This document shows, piece after piece, positions 13,201-25,200 of a stretch of DNA of 64,000 nucleotides. Each line of letters begins with the position of its first letter. Positions within the stretch are counted from its first letter, which is position 1. The stretch comes from Dichetophora obliterata (taxonomy: Eukaryota > Arthropoda > Insecta > Diptera > Sciomyzidae), in NCBI GenBank assembly GCA_963920525.1, contig OY986438.1, positions 132,437,920 to 132,501,919 on the forward strand, in the 5' to 3' direction. A program made the translations under genes and the position numbers. The notes beneath the pieces are model-generated. The model saw nothing but the letters and a program-made list of their open reading frames with translations. It was not told where the DNA came from and ran no database searches.

Positions 13201-16200
13201 TTGTTTATTCCTTTTTTACACGAGCACCACCATTCAATTGATTTGGACGATTTAGGTATTCAAGCCAAATACATATAAGCTATGCGATATAAGCACGCCT
13301 ATTTTTAATGCCCAATAAATTTGAAAATTCCTTAAACTGTAACCGATTTTGACGATGAAAGTAAAACAAGATTCGAGGTTATATGATATTTGCCACGCCC
13401 CCAATAAATAGGTAAAACGTTGACTTAGACTCTTATAACTCAGAAAATAAAAAAAAAATATGCTAGCATTAAGGCCTTTTTTCAAATGAATCAATTGAAA
13501 AGTAGTGCAACTACAGCATAGCAACAACAGTAAAGCAACATCCTAAAAAGTTGCATACCACTTCAATTTTAAAATGAATTGTAACCTATCCCTCCAAGAA
13601 AAATCGGAAGGCTTCCATCTAAAAGTGATAAAGAAACATTCCCCACCGTATCTTTTGAAAGCTTAAGGGTAGTTTTGTATTTATATTGTTTCCAAACCGT
13701 ATCTTTTGGAAGCTTAAGGGTAGTTTTGTATTTATATTGTTTCCAAACCGCTTCTTTAAGAATGCTTTTGGAAACTTTTATTTATTGTCGCGTATTGTAT
13801 AATTCAATAGTCTAGTGGTAGCGCGCTTGACTGTCGCTCAGGGTTCCCGGGTTCGAAACCTGGCCGGGCATTTTCGTAACAAGGGAGAGGATTGTTTCCA
13901 CAGTAATTCTTGGAACAGGGAAGAGGACTGCTTGTAATTCGCTTTTTAAGACAGCGGAGAGGAATGTTTCCACATTCATTTTTAACACAGCTGAGAGGAA
14001 TGTTTCCCTCTAATGACATGCTATGTAAAAAAAGCAATGGAGTGCGCAACAAAGGGGAATGCTTCCTACATTCCATGGAATGTTTCCTGGTAACATCCGG
14101 GAGTGCTCACATTTCCTGGAGGGATGTTTTGAGATGATCAAGTCACGTTGCAACGCAACATTGAAAAATTCATAATAACACAAATACTTATTTATTTGAA
14201 GCATCCCAGAAGCCGGAGTAATGAAGGAATCTTTAACGAATCATGCACTATTTTTCTTCATCTTTGACGAAACATGCTGATTCGGTCATACATTTCCTTG
14301 ACGAAAATCTCATGTAAAAGTTCCAAATTCATGCACTGATTGAAAACTTTCTGTTTTCGATGAACGAAAGTTTTCTCTTATGCAGTAAATTTTTTTAAGA
14401 AATCATCATGACATTTTCGTGCACGATGCCTAGGACTGCAGGGATACTCTTCTCTAACAGTACAAACAACAAGTGTAAAAAGAAACAGCGAAAATACCTA
14501 CACGCTTAAGTTATCGAACTAAAGGCGTTTTCGTTTCTCAAAAAATGCAAAATTTTTTTTGCCCTTTTTGGAAATTCTGCCGTCTTGAGAAAAAATATAG
14601 TGACCTCTAAAATTTAATCGTGCTATTTTCTCGAAAATGACCTCAAAAATAGAAAAAAGTCAGAATTCTCAAAAATGGCAGTAAGAGGGCAGAAAAATTC
14701 AACATTTTTTCGAGAAACATAAACGCCATAAGGTATATTCAACTGAGCTTTGTCCACCACCAGCTATTTAAGAATTTTTCAATATCTTAACTTTATGATT
14801 GAGTTTGATTTTATTTATTAATTTCCTGTGCCAGAACTACTAAAATGAGTATACTAATTTGACTCAGAAGTTACCGAATATTTGTGAATGGTTGAAAGCT
14901 GTGTTTTTTGGTAGCGTGATTGCATTGAAAGTATAAATTTATTTTTTGCTTGTTGCGGAAACGATAAAATTCTAATAATATTATATATCGTCTGTGTTGC
15001 AGAAAGTTTGGAAAGTCTTTGGAACCGGCAGTTGTAGAGGACTATATATTGACAGTTATGTTCAGAAATTCGAAAAAACCGTACCTTATACGTGGCGCTC
15101 CAAAAGCCCAAACTCCACAAACTCTATCTCCCTTTATTCTGCATGTGGCTCTTCGATTCAAACATAAGCACTACCCCTAGCAGGCCGAAGAGAGAGACCG
15201 AAACTGAATGGTAGCATTGTGTTTATCGAGCACAAAATATGATTTGCCGTGTTGTGGTTTTTGCTTGCGGTCGTAACATATACCGAGCGACAAAAAACCC
15301 TTGCAGAATAAACACTTTTTAATTTTTAGAAATTAGTTTTCAGTTGAAATTGCATTGTTCGGTCACTGATTTTCATTCCATTTTGCGAATTGATTGTTTT
15401 ATTAATGCTACCGGCATGAAGAAAGCTATCGCGTAGAGATATTATTTTTATAAGGCGTTCCTCTCGTGGTGTAATTTTCTTAGGTCTTCCTGTTTCACTT
15501 TTTCGAAAAATGGAGCACCCTGTATTGTACTTTTGTATTATATTTCGTACACTCCATTCGTTTGTATTCACACGGCATGCTATTTCCCTGTTGGGCCCTT
15601 TACCCTTTTTTGTACCCATTTCACCCTTTTATTCCAAAAAAAGAATGTAAATTTATAAAAAAAAATTAATAAAAAACTGTCAAAAATAAAAAACAAAATT
15701 TTAACAGACGAAATTTTTAACAATTATTGGAATTGTCGTGATTCCAAAATTAAAGTTCTGCAGAACAGTGGCAAAAGAATTTGTTGACTCGTGCGACAAT
15801 TTGTTTTTTTTTTTAGCAGCATTAACAATCGGTGAAGCAGGGTACATTTAACACAACGCTATCATTATGTTTCGCTTTCTCTGTTTGTCGTATTAAAGAT
15901 AGTGTTAGACCCGGTCTATACTCGTCAAGACTTGACGGCCATCAACGTGTGAAAGGACGAAATAAAAAGAGAATGATTAAGAATTAATGCCAATTCTTGA
16001 CGGGTATAAACCGTGACTTAGTGATTGAAGAGAAGACCGATATTGTAAGAGAGCGGAATCAAGGGTGCAATCTTTAAAAAAAACAGAACAGTAGCTCGTT
16101 CCTGTAACAAAATCGGCAAGTTACCGATTTGTGTGACGTCAGCCGTTATCGGTCCTCAGTTACCGATTTCGTGACAACTTATGTTTCTGTACAGGTTTGT

Positions 16201-19200
16201 CAATATTCGAAGCGCCCATCTGGCAACACTGTAACTTTCCGCAGTGATGCCAAATCGACTAATGACATACCGCGTTTGAAGCGTCATTCCAAGCAAATGT
16301 TTACAATGGAACAGTACACGCCACGCGAACGCTCTAAAATTGTTGAAATTTACATTCAACAAAACAAGTCAATAGTGAAAACTCAACTCAATGAGCGATG
16401 AAGCTTATTTTCAGTTGAACGGAACGGTAAACAAACAAAATTGCCGTATTTATGCCACTGAAAATCCACAAGAGATTCAAGAGGTACCTCTTCACGATGC
16501 AAAAGTCACTGTTTGGTGCGGCGTTTGTGCTAAAATGCTCATTGGGCCGTTCTTTTTCGAAAATGATAATGGCCACAGAGTTACTGTCAATCAGGAGCGT
16601 TATCGCGATATGATAAACAATTTTTTCATGCCAATCGTTCGTCGAAAGCGTATCAGGCACTACTGGTTTCAACAAGACGGCGCGCCACCACACACAAGCC
16701 GCACTACAATCGATTTTTTGAAGCAATTGTTCCCTGGCCGTTTGATGTCAAAAAATGGTGATTTCGATTGGCCGCCAAGATCACCAGATTTAACGCCTCC
16801 AGACTTCTTTTTGTGGGGTTATTTGAAATCAAAGGTTTACGTCAACAAGCCAAAGACCCTAGAAGAGCTGAAAACCAACATCCGTCAAGAAATAACCACC
16901 ATTCCCATCGAAATGTTGAAGAAAACCATGGAAAATGCTGCAAAACGGGCACAATATGTCGTAGAGGCCAGTGGCAACCATTTTCGAGATATCATATTCA
17001 AGAAATAATGTAAGCAAATCTACTTGAACCCAATTAAATGATGTTTATGACGAACAGACAAAAAATTGTGGTTTCTTTGATTTATTTAAAAATAAAATAG
17101 GCGCTTCGAATATTGGCAACCCTGTACGTTTAATTCGGTAAAAACTCGGACCGTGATGAAAAAGAACACAAATCGAAAAGAAAAGTTGCGAAATTAAGTT
17201 AAATGACAACCAGCTGTTTACTTTATAAAACTTTATAATAAATAGGTGCTTGTCTTGTTAATAAAAAGTGAATATTTGCAGTTTAAGAAAATAATTTATT
17301 TTATAATGATGTGTATTAATGGTTGCGGAAATAAGCAACGATTATGAATGTAAATAATTGTTCACCTAGTGCTGTGCAGCAAAAACTTAACAAATGTATG
17401 CAACCGGGTACTTTTTCATAACTCAAACATATACTTTTTTGCTAAAATTTTTTACTTTTATGTAATTAGGCATTATTTATAAATTGTATTACCTTTAAAA
17501 TTTAAACGTTTTTTAAGAACAACAAAATATTTCAATCAGTAAAAAATTCGGCTTATATGAAAGTAACCATTTTTAAAGGTATATTTTGAGTAATTATAAC
17601 TTAATAGTTCACAACATTACTGACATTAGATAAATCGGTAGAGTTCTCACTTGCCGCAAAGCCAGTGACAACACATTGTTATCGATTCACTTTACGTACA
17701 TAAACACTTTTTTAGAAGGTTCCATTAAAATGAAATCGGAACATGTGATAGCTTATCGATTTGGAACGAACGAATCGAACAGAAATCGATTCAGATACGT
17801 ATAGAAACATTCAGGTGAGAGTGACATCAGAGTGACGTCAAATCGGTAATATGAGTCGGTAATTACGATAGCTAGGAGTTACAGGAACGAGCTACAGATC
17901 AAAATCGAATCGTTTGTTTTGGTTAGCTTCCATTCCCAATGTTGAAAGCGCTAGTATCAGCTTCAGTGTTATTTTTGATTTTTAATATTTATAACTCTAA
18001 GGTTTTTATTTGTCTGTATGATTGTAGAAGTTGTTCCAGAAACAGAAATATCATCCGATACATTCGAACTGCCTTCGGTTTCGAGAGTACATCAAGGTGC
18101 AAATAACGATATTTTCGTGAATTAAGATTGTGAGCTTTAGATCAAGTGAGTTTTCAAGAAGGCAACAACAACAACAACAACTCTGTATAGAGTCAATCAC
18201 TTAGCTGACTAGACAGTCTGTTTCGGAAATTGCTACATATTCCTCATCAGTAGTCTTTGAGTGATTAAGCTGTGATCAACTCACTGTTTAAACTAGCATA
18301 TGAATGTACAGATCCTATAATTCATTCTCATGAATTGTGTGGCTGCTAATCATATGACACTTCAAAGCAGGAGGCCATTTTAGATCACCGCCATCAACTC
18401 TATCAAGGGTTGCCATCTGTTCTAGTTGCTTCTTCATTTATTTCAATATTCATTGGTGTTCGATTGTTTGTCGAAATGCACCATAGAAATGAAACGAGTT
18501 TTTGCTTCGCCAGAAGCTAGTGTTCTAACTGAAAGGTGGCTATTTTCACAACTAATGTGAAATGATGAAAATCCTTTCCAATTCGAAAAGTTTTCAAAAA
18601 ATTTATTTGCCTCCACAAAATTTTAATTTTCTTACCAGCGATTCGCGGAAATTACGATTTAAGCATTCTTGGTTGAACACTTGGCATTGGTTGGTTTACT
18701 CCAAATTAAAAAACGCAGCTTATTGTAAATTTTTACCACTGGTTTTATAGGCTCGGTATCACAAAGTCCTGTTAATTTTTACCGAATTACAATGAGAACT
18801 TTATAAATAAAATTATTAAACCTTCATATCCTTTTCAGTCCTTTAAAAAGTAAATAATTATAAAAAATATCGGTACTCTAATCGTGGTTATATTTGTAGT
18901 ATTAAACAATCAAAACTATCGATTTTTTATCAAAAACCCCCTTGGGTCAATCCTGGGAACGGGCCTGATGTCTTCAGAAAGAAACTTTTATTTATTTGTT
19001 TGGTCTACAGAATAAATCTTACAGACCATGCTATTAAAATTTAAATAAAAATTTACAATAATAGTGAAATATTTTAATTAAAAATCATGAAAAGATTCAA
19101 ACGGAATTTAGCCTCTGAGCAATTAAAATTTAACATTGAGCAATAAGTGCAACGAGTTAAAGGTTCGTTTTTAGCATAATTGGTTCTATGGAATGTTTCT

Positions 19201-22200
19201 TCCAGCATACGATTAACGCGAAAATTTCTTGGTGCATTATGGGCTATAAAAAAGCGGACAACTCGACACATTTTCTTTTATCATGTAAGATGTTGATTGC
19301 GAACATTTAATCATAATAGGTTCTTCTGTCCTTTAGCAACTGAAGCCCAAGCAATTTTCGGCGAGATTCGTATGGTGGAAGACCATCATTCCAATACAGT
19401 TTATTAAGTGCATACTTAATTTCTCTGAATTCTTTCAAGACGGATAGAATAATCATTATAAAAAGCGTTCCAAATAACTGACCAATAATCCAAAATACTA
19501 CGTACAAGCAAAATAAAAAGCGATTTAATAGTTAGAGGATCTTTGAAGTTCTGGGTCTTTCTTTTAATAAAACCAAGCATTGCATCTGATTTTGAAATAA
19601 TGTAGTCAAAATGGCTTTTGAAATTTAAATTTGGGTCAAAAATTACTCCCAAATCTTTTACTTCAGTCTTGCGATTATTTATTTTATTTTTATTTATTTA
19701 TTTATTACATTAAAAATCCTAATGCTACAAGACTATAAACTATCTTAACATTTAAAGCATCAGTCACAGACAGTCACAAATTAATATAACGATTATTTAA
19801 AGAATAACTGTCTATTATTGGAATTGAACGTTTTGTGTGAGAAACAAAACAACACTTTTTGATTTTTAAGAACAAGTTATTTAAAAGACATGAAAAATTG
19901 ACAGATCACATTGCAGCTTAGAGCAACCTATTGGTTTAGAAATACTTTAAAAGAGCTTAACGTCGTCCGCAAACAACAAATATCTTGAGTATTTAAAACA
20001 TTAGGGGAAGTCGTTTATAAAAATTAAAAAAGTAGTGGACCGTAATGGATTTTCTGCGGAATACCAGAAGGTATTCTTCAGAAAGAAAACTTTAGCAGTT
20101 AAATTAAAATTGATCTCTTCAAGTTCTGTGATTTTCATTTACGAAAATAAAAGGACCTTTTCTGATATTTTTATTGATATTTTTTGTAATTTCAAATAGA
20201 ATTTAGAAATTTGAATGGGTCTCTTTTAAATTTCAATTGATTTCTTTTGATTTGTTCTATTACGGATTTCGAATCGAATTCTAAATTTCAATTGATTTAT
20301 TCTGAGTATTAATGTATTTTTCTGAATGTCAATTGATCCTTTTTTAAATTTGAAATGGAATTTATGAATTTCAATTGTTCTTTTCTGAAGTTCTGTATTT
20401 CAATTGATCTTTTCGTAATTTCAAATGAGATTTTCGAAATTTAAACTGATGTTTTCTGAATTTTGATTAATATTTTTTCAATTTAAAATGGTCTTTTCTG
20501 AATTTCGTTTGATATTCTCGAAATTTAAATTGATGTTTTGTGATTTTCAAACGAAATTTCAATCGTTTTTGATTTTTTCTAAATTTGAAATAGAATTTCA
20601 GTACATCTTTTTTTGAATTACAATTGGAAATGGATTAAATACCCTATAATTGTTAGTTTTTTGCTTAAGGGGGAAAACCTAAGTAACAATATTTTCTGTT
20701 TAAAGACGCTTGGGGTCTTAAAAATAATATGCCAAGAGAAAGAATCTGGCTAAAGTGTCTAAGAGCACAAATTTTTCATTCTGCGATTAGAGGTATATGA
20801 AAATATTATTCGAATTTTAAGAACTTAAAACTTTATAAGTGGTTTTATCAAAAACATTTTTTGTTTTAGACGGCTGGTCACATAACTCAAGCAAATCTTC
20901 ACCGATCGAATTGAAATTTTGATAGTATTTTCAAAATACTTTTATCCATCGACACACGTAGGACTTTTTTACATTGCTTACTTTTTGTTTTATCCTAAAA
21001 CCATCCTTACATAAGATTAAATTACATAATAAAGTATGTAAAATACTATTATTATAAGCGGGGGGGGGGGGGGGCTACTAAAAAAATTAATTTTAATAAA
21101 ACAACGGTGTAAGATACCAAATTGGTTCTGGCTGTATTTTGAATATACATGATGGTATGAATGAATCGTAAAATGTTGCGTATTTACAACTGAGCAGGAA
21201 TTTTTCAATAACTTTCACTTATCTGGCAATAATCAAACGATTTATTGTTAATATTTGGACAGCTGAATGTTATTCGTAACTTTGACAGCTACAGAAACAT
21301 TTCAATTGAAAAAACTATCATTTCTTTCTGGTCACCCTATATTACTATACCAAATTTCTCAAACAAACGTAAGAAATAATCAATCGTATTGCAAATGTCT
21401 GAAATATCAACCCCTTTGCGCAGAAAAGTAGAACAAAATCGTTCCTGAAAAATTAGTTTTTTGGCACACACGATAAATTCACGCAAAATGGGTCGATTAT
21501 TCTCTCTACCCTTACAACATTTTTGGTTTGTCTTTGGTTACACCCTTACAACATTTTTGGTTTGTCTGAATTAACCGAAATATTTAATTTTTAATAACGC
21601 TTTGGAATTGCTAAGAACTGAAAAGTTTAGAACTGAACCGTTTAGAACTGAACCAGTCCACACTTTCAGGGGTGTTCCGAGACAACTTTGATTTTGATTA
21701 TTCTTTGTGTTCATAAATATTTTTTGAAATTTGTTGAGCTTTTTCGTCTGTTTTTATCAAATCATTTACCATAAGGTTTGTTTCCGTACTAACTTCAACT
21801 AAAGTTCGAGTAATAGAGAGTAACTCGATTATCTGTTAAAATAAGAATATTTATTGGAATGTACTCAAGCGCCTACAAATAAATTTCAAACAGAATATAT
21901 AATTACGCATTTTTGCAAGAGAAAAAAAAATTGATTTTTGCTTGAAACTATTAGTGTATTCTTATAAAAAACACTTTTTATAAAATAAAAGATAAGAATA
22001 ATTTTTATTTTACAAAACAATAAAAATTATTGATCTTATTTTTTGACGACCATATGTTTGTGGCTTGAAATTCGTGATCGAAGAAATTTTACAAGTAAAG
22101 TTTCAGGAAGTTTCGAGTAATTGTAACGGAAAAGAGAGTGACTATTTTTCTTGTTCTTATTCTCTCTCGAGCTTAAAAACTGTGTAAGGAAACTCTTCTG

Positions 22201-25200
22201 AAACGAAGCCAGTACGGAAACAGACATATTATTTAGTGCATTGAAGCGAAGAAAAACGTTAACTTTTAACTGAATAAATATAAAAATAATTTCTGTATTT
22301 TTGATTTTGAAAGGCATTTTTTTATATAAAAAAATAATGAGGAATAATTATACTGATTTTGGACACCTCCTATTTTATGGCGCCACAGATGTTGGTCTGC
22401 GTCGCTTGCCGCTAAATTCTAAATTTCTCCAGGTACAACTTTTATTAACGAACATTTAATTGATTAAAGTTTAATGAGCGTAAAATTTTGCCATATGGCG
22501 TATATATAATTTTTTGATTTGATTTAATTGCACTTTAAATGCTTTGCTGCAAACAACACCTTTCATACAGTAAAAACTAAGTTATGCAGAAAATAAAATA
22601 AAAAGCTAAATGTTCATTGAAAGAAGTTTCAGGGGGAAACCTTTGTGTACAACAAGTGAGATGAATGCTCATCAAATATATTCTACAAATTCTGAATTGT
22701 TTTCTTAAAAACCATAAATTTCGCTTTTAATCAACATCAAATAAACAAACGGTTCTAGGTTTGATTTCTTATACATATGTGTGTAGGATAAGGGTAAACG
22801 GACAGACATGTACTGGGGCAAACACTCACATATAAATTACTGCAGTAAATAGTAAATAATTTTATATAGCCAAGACAAAAAAAAAAATAAAGTAATAAAT
22901 AGAAAAATTTATAAACTCAGACGGATCATGATATATCTAGAGAAGATATATCGACGTAGGGCGTGCAATGCCGCATATGAGTATATGAAAACGTCCGGCG
23001 GATACGCGGTATTGCACGCGCAACGACTATATGCATTTCGGAGAAGCAGACTGCCGAAATTTTCAAAACGAAGTTGACAGCTCATAGAAAATCTAAGAAA
23101 CTTTAAGAAAGCATAAATTCGTTGCATTCAGCGGAGTCAACTGTTGTGAACTATTGTGGTAGCGATACCTTATTGAGCGATGTTTTTTCTGAATGTGTTC
23201 CTACTCTTAACTAGAGATGGGCGCATATCACGAGTTTAGTAGTGACACGACGTGCCATGAAGAATCACGACGTGACCGTGAGCAAACTCATTAAAAATAA
23301 AGACATATTAATGAGCGTGCGTGATTGAATTTACCTCGTGCATGAGCGTTCGAGACTTAAATTTCTTCGTGGCACGACTTATTATCTTAATTTTTCATAT
23401 CTATGCAGAATTTAGTGATAAGTTTGTTTTACGCTTTTTCTACCAATTTCATACAAAAAGAGTTTTTTCTGTATCTGGGGCCAAATTACAGCATCCGTGA
23501 TCGAGCAAAATTGTACAAGATTGATAGGCACTTGTCTCGTAGTGCTCTTCGTAATTTTGCTCGATCGCGGATGCTGTAATTTGGCCCCTGGTCGTGTTTT
23601 AGAGGAAAAAAGATCCAGACTGCTGGGTGAAAATTTGATAAATTACTTTTTTAAATAAAAACTACCATTAAAATTTTGATTCAAGTACTTTGTTTGTTTT
23701 TCAAATAAAACTTGTTATTAATTTAGTTCAAAAGATTTTAATGGTATTTGAATGCTTAAAAAGTTTTCATTTTAACTCAAATGATGGTCTGTGGTATAAA
23801 TATTAAAATTTATAATTTTGCTTCAAGCAAATTTATGAATTCATATAATTTTAATGAAAATCATTTAATTTAATAATTACAATTGTTTAATTAAGTATAC
23901 AATTTAAGCTTTCTCGAGGAATTTTAACAAAACAGACAGTTACCAAATGTTGACTCCGCTGAATACGGCCATTGATTTCCTTTTGTTCTCATTCACAAAA
24001 AACTGACTGTGACAACTATGGATATGAGATAGAGAACGCAGTCCGAAATGCATCTACTTTCTCCAATTTTGCCATGAGACGAACATTTTTTGAAGTTTAA
24101 GATAGATTAAAAATTATTGAAATTGTGATAAAAAAAATTTTGATTGTTATTTCGTAACGATATTTGTAAAAAGAATATAAATAAAAATAAGCAATTTAAT
24201 AAAAAAAACAGTCAAACATGTATGTGGTTGAAATATTTCTAGTTTTGTTTTGTCGGGTTTTGTCATAATTCTAGATTCAAGTCTAAATATTCAAGGTTTC
24301 TGTTAAGAGCTATTTCGCAAAAAACAATTCAGACCTCTTCAATGAAACTATTCTTCTGCTCATGTAAAAATGCTTTCTGACAATGCTATAAAATTTGCTC
24401 TTTATGTGAAAAACAAAAGTTCCAGCAGATGCCTTTTTTACTTTGCAGTTAGAAATTTAAAGTGAACTTTTAAACCAACACACTTATTTTTGTTTTGTTT
24501 GTTGAAGTCTGTTATGTTTCTTACCTTTTGCTTTTTCAGATTCTGCTCCTGTTCCATTTGGCGTGTCTCTTCTTTACGCTCTAAATTTTCCTGCTGCTTA
24601 GCAGGATCTTGTGTTTCCATCTCATAATAATCATCTATGTCTCGAGCTAAATTCGAATCGATTTCTTCTTCTTTATTGCTGTCCTGGACATCTAACTGAT
24701 TGTCCCCACTTTCAATGTCCTTGCCATCGCCTATAGTTTCAGCTGGTGTCACTGTGGAGCACAAAAATACGTGTTTAGTAAATTCTATTTTCACTTGGTT
24801 ATCTACTGCAAATTATTTTTTTTCATTATTCATTCTACTAACTTTCTTGTGTCTCCTCTTTGGCTTCTTTAATACACTCCAAATTAATCTCTCTGGGCTC
24901 TTCTTTTGTCAGCTGCACTTGTTGCAGCTTAAATGTTGGCAGCAGTTCACCCAACTGCTTGGTTACTGCATCCAGTGTAGCTTGTATAGTCGAGGGCAGC
25001 GAGGAGAGCGCTTGTAATTGTTTTTGTACATCGGCCAGCTGGCGCTCTAGTGCAAGTTCCTCCGCTGTCTTTGGACGTTCGGATACCGAAGGAGTCTCTG
25101 AGGGAGTCAGTTCTCGCATATCTGCTTTTGCTTCGTTGTCTTGCTGCTCAGGCGAATCTTCTTTAGTTTCTAGCGACGCTTCTTTTTCCTTGTCTGCCTT

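Larger units (their letters stand above)
16091..17895. mobile_element. Inverted-repeat element hosting a nested DD41D transposon
   Basis: Exact 18-bp terminal inverted repeats GTAGCTCGTTCCTGTAAC (16091-16108 and inverse at 17878-17895). Subterminal regions on both sides carry several copies of TTACCGATTT or its inverse, as in non-autonomous DNA transposons. Without the nested 933-bp insert the element is about 870 bp and non-coding. Flanks AGAACA / AGATCA are not a clear duplication; the superfamily is unknown. Confidence 0.72.
10741..24524 (-). other. Zasp66 intron 6 (13.8 kb, transposon-rich)
   Basis: Between exons 7 and 6. Recognisable contents are a hAT remnant, tandem repeats and a tRNA-like sequence, two small MITEs, a Tc1-like fragment, the nested DD41D complex, a SINE-like repeat, LINE debris, a degenerate AATTTCAATTGAT-type array, a G15 tract and a nested inverted-repeat pair. 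Stretches with nothing assignable include 10.8-12.0, 14.8-15.3, 18.3-19.0 and 21.1-22.9 kb. Confidence 0.65.

Noticed and set aside
13801..13870. Functional tRNA-Asp gene
   Set aside because: 5' and 3' acceptor strands do not pair, and the body resembles the other repeat copy more than a normal tRNA.
13885..14010. Regular 36-bp repeats that could look like a CRISPR array
   Set aside because: The whole 36-bp unit is a diverged tandem repeat without unique spacers, and the sequence is an insect intron.
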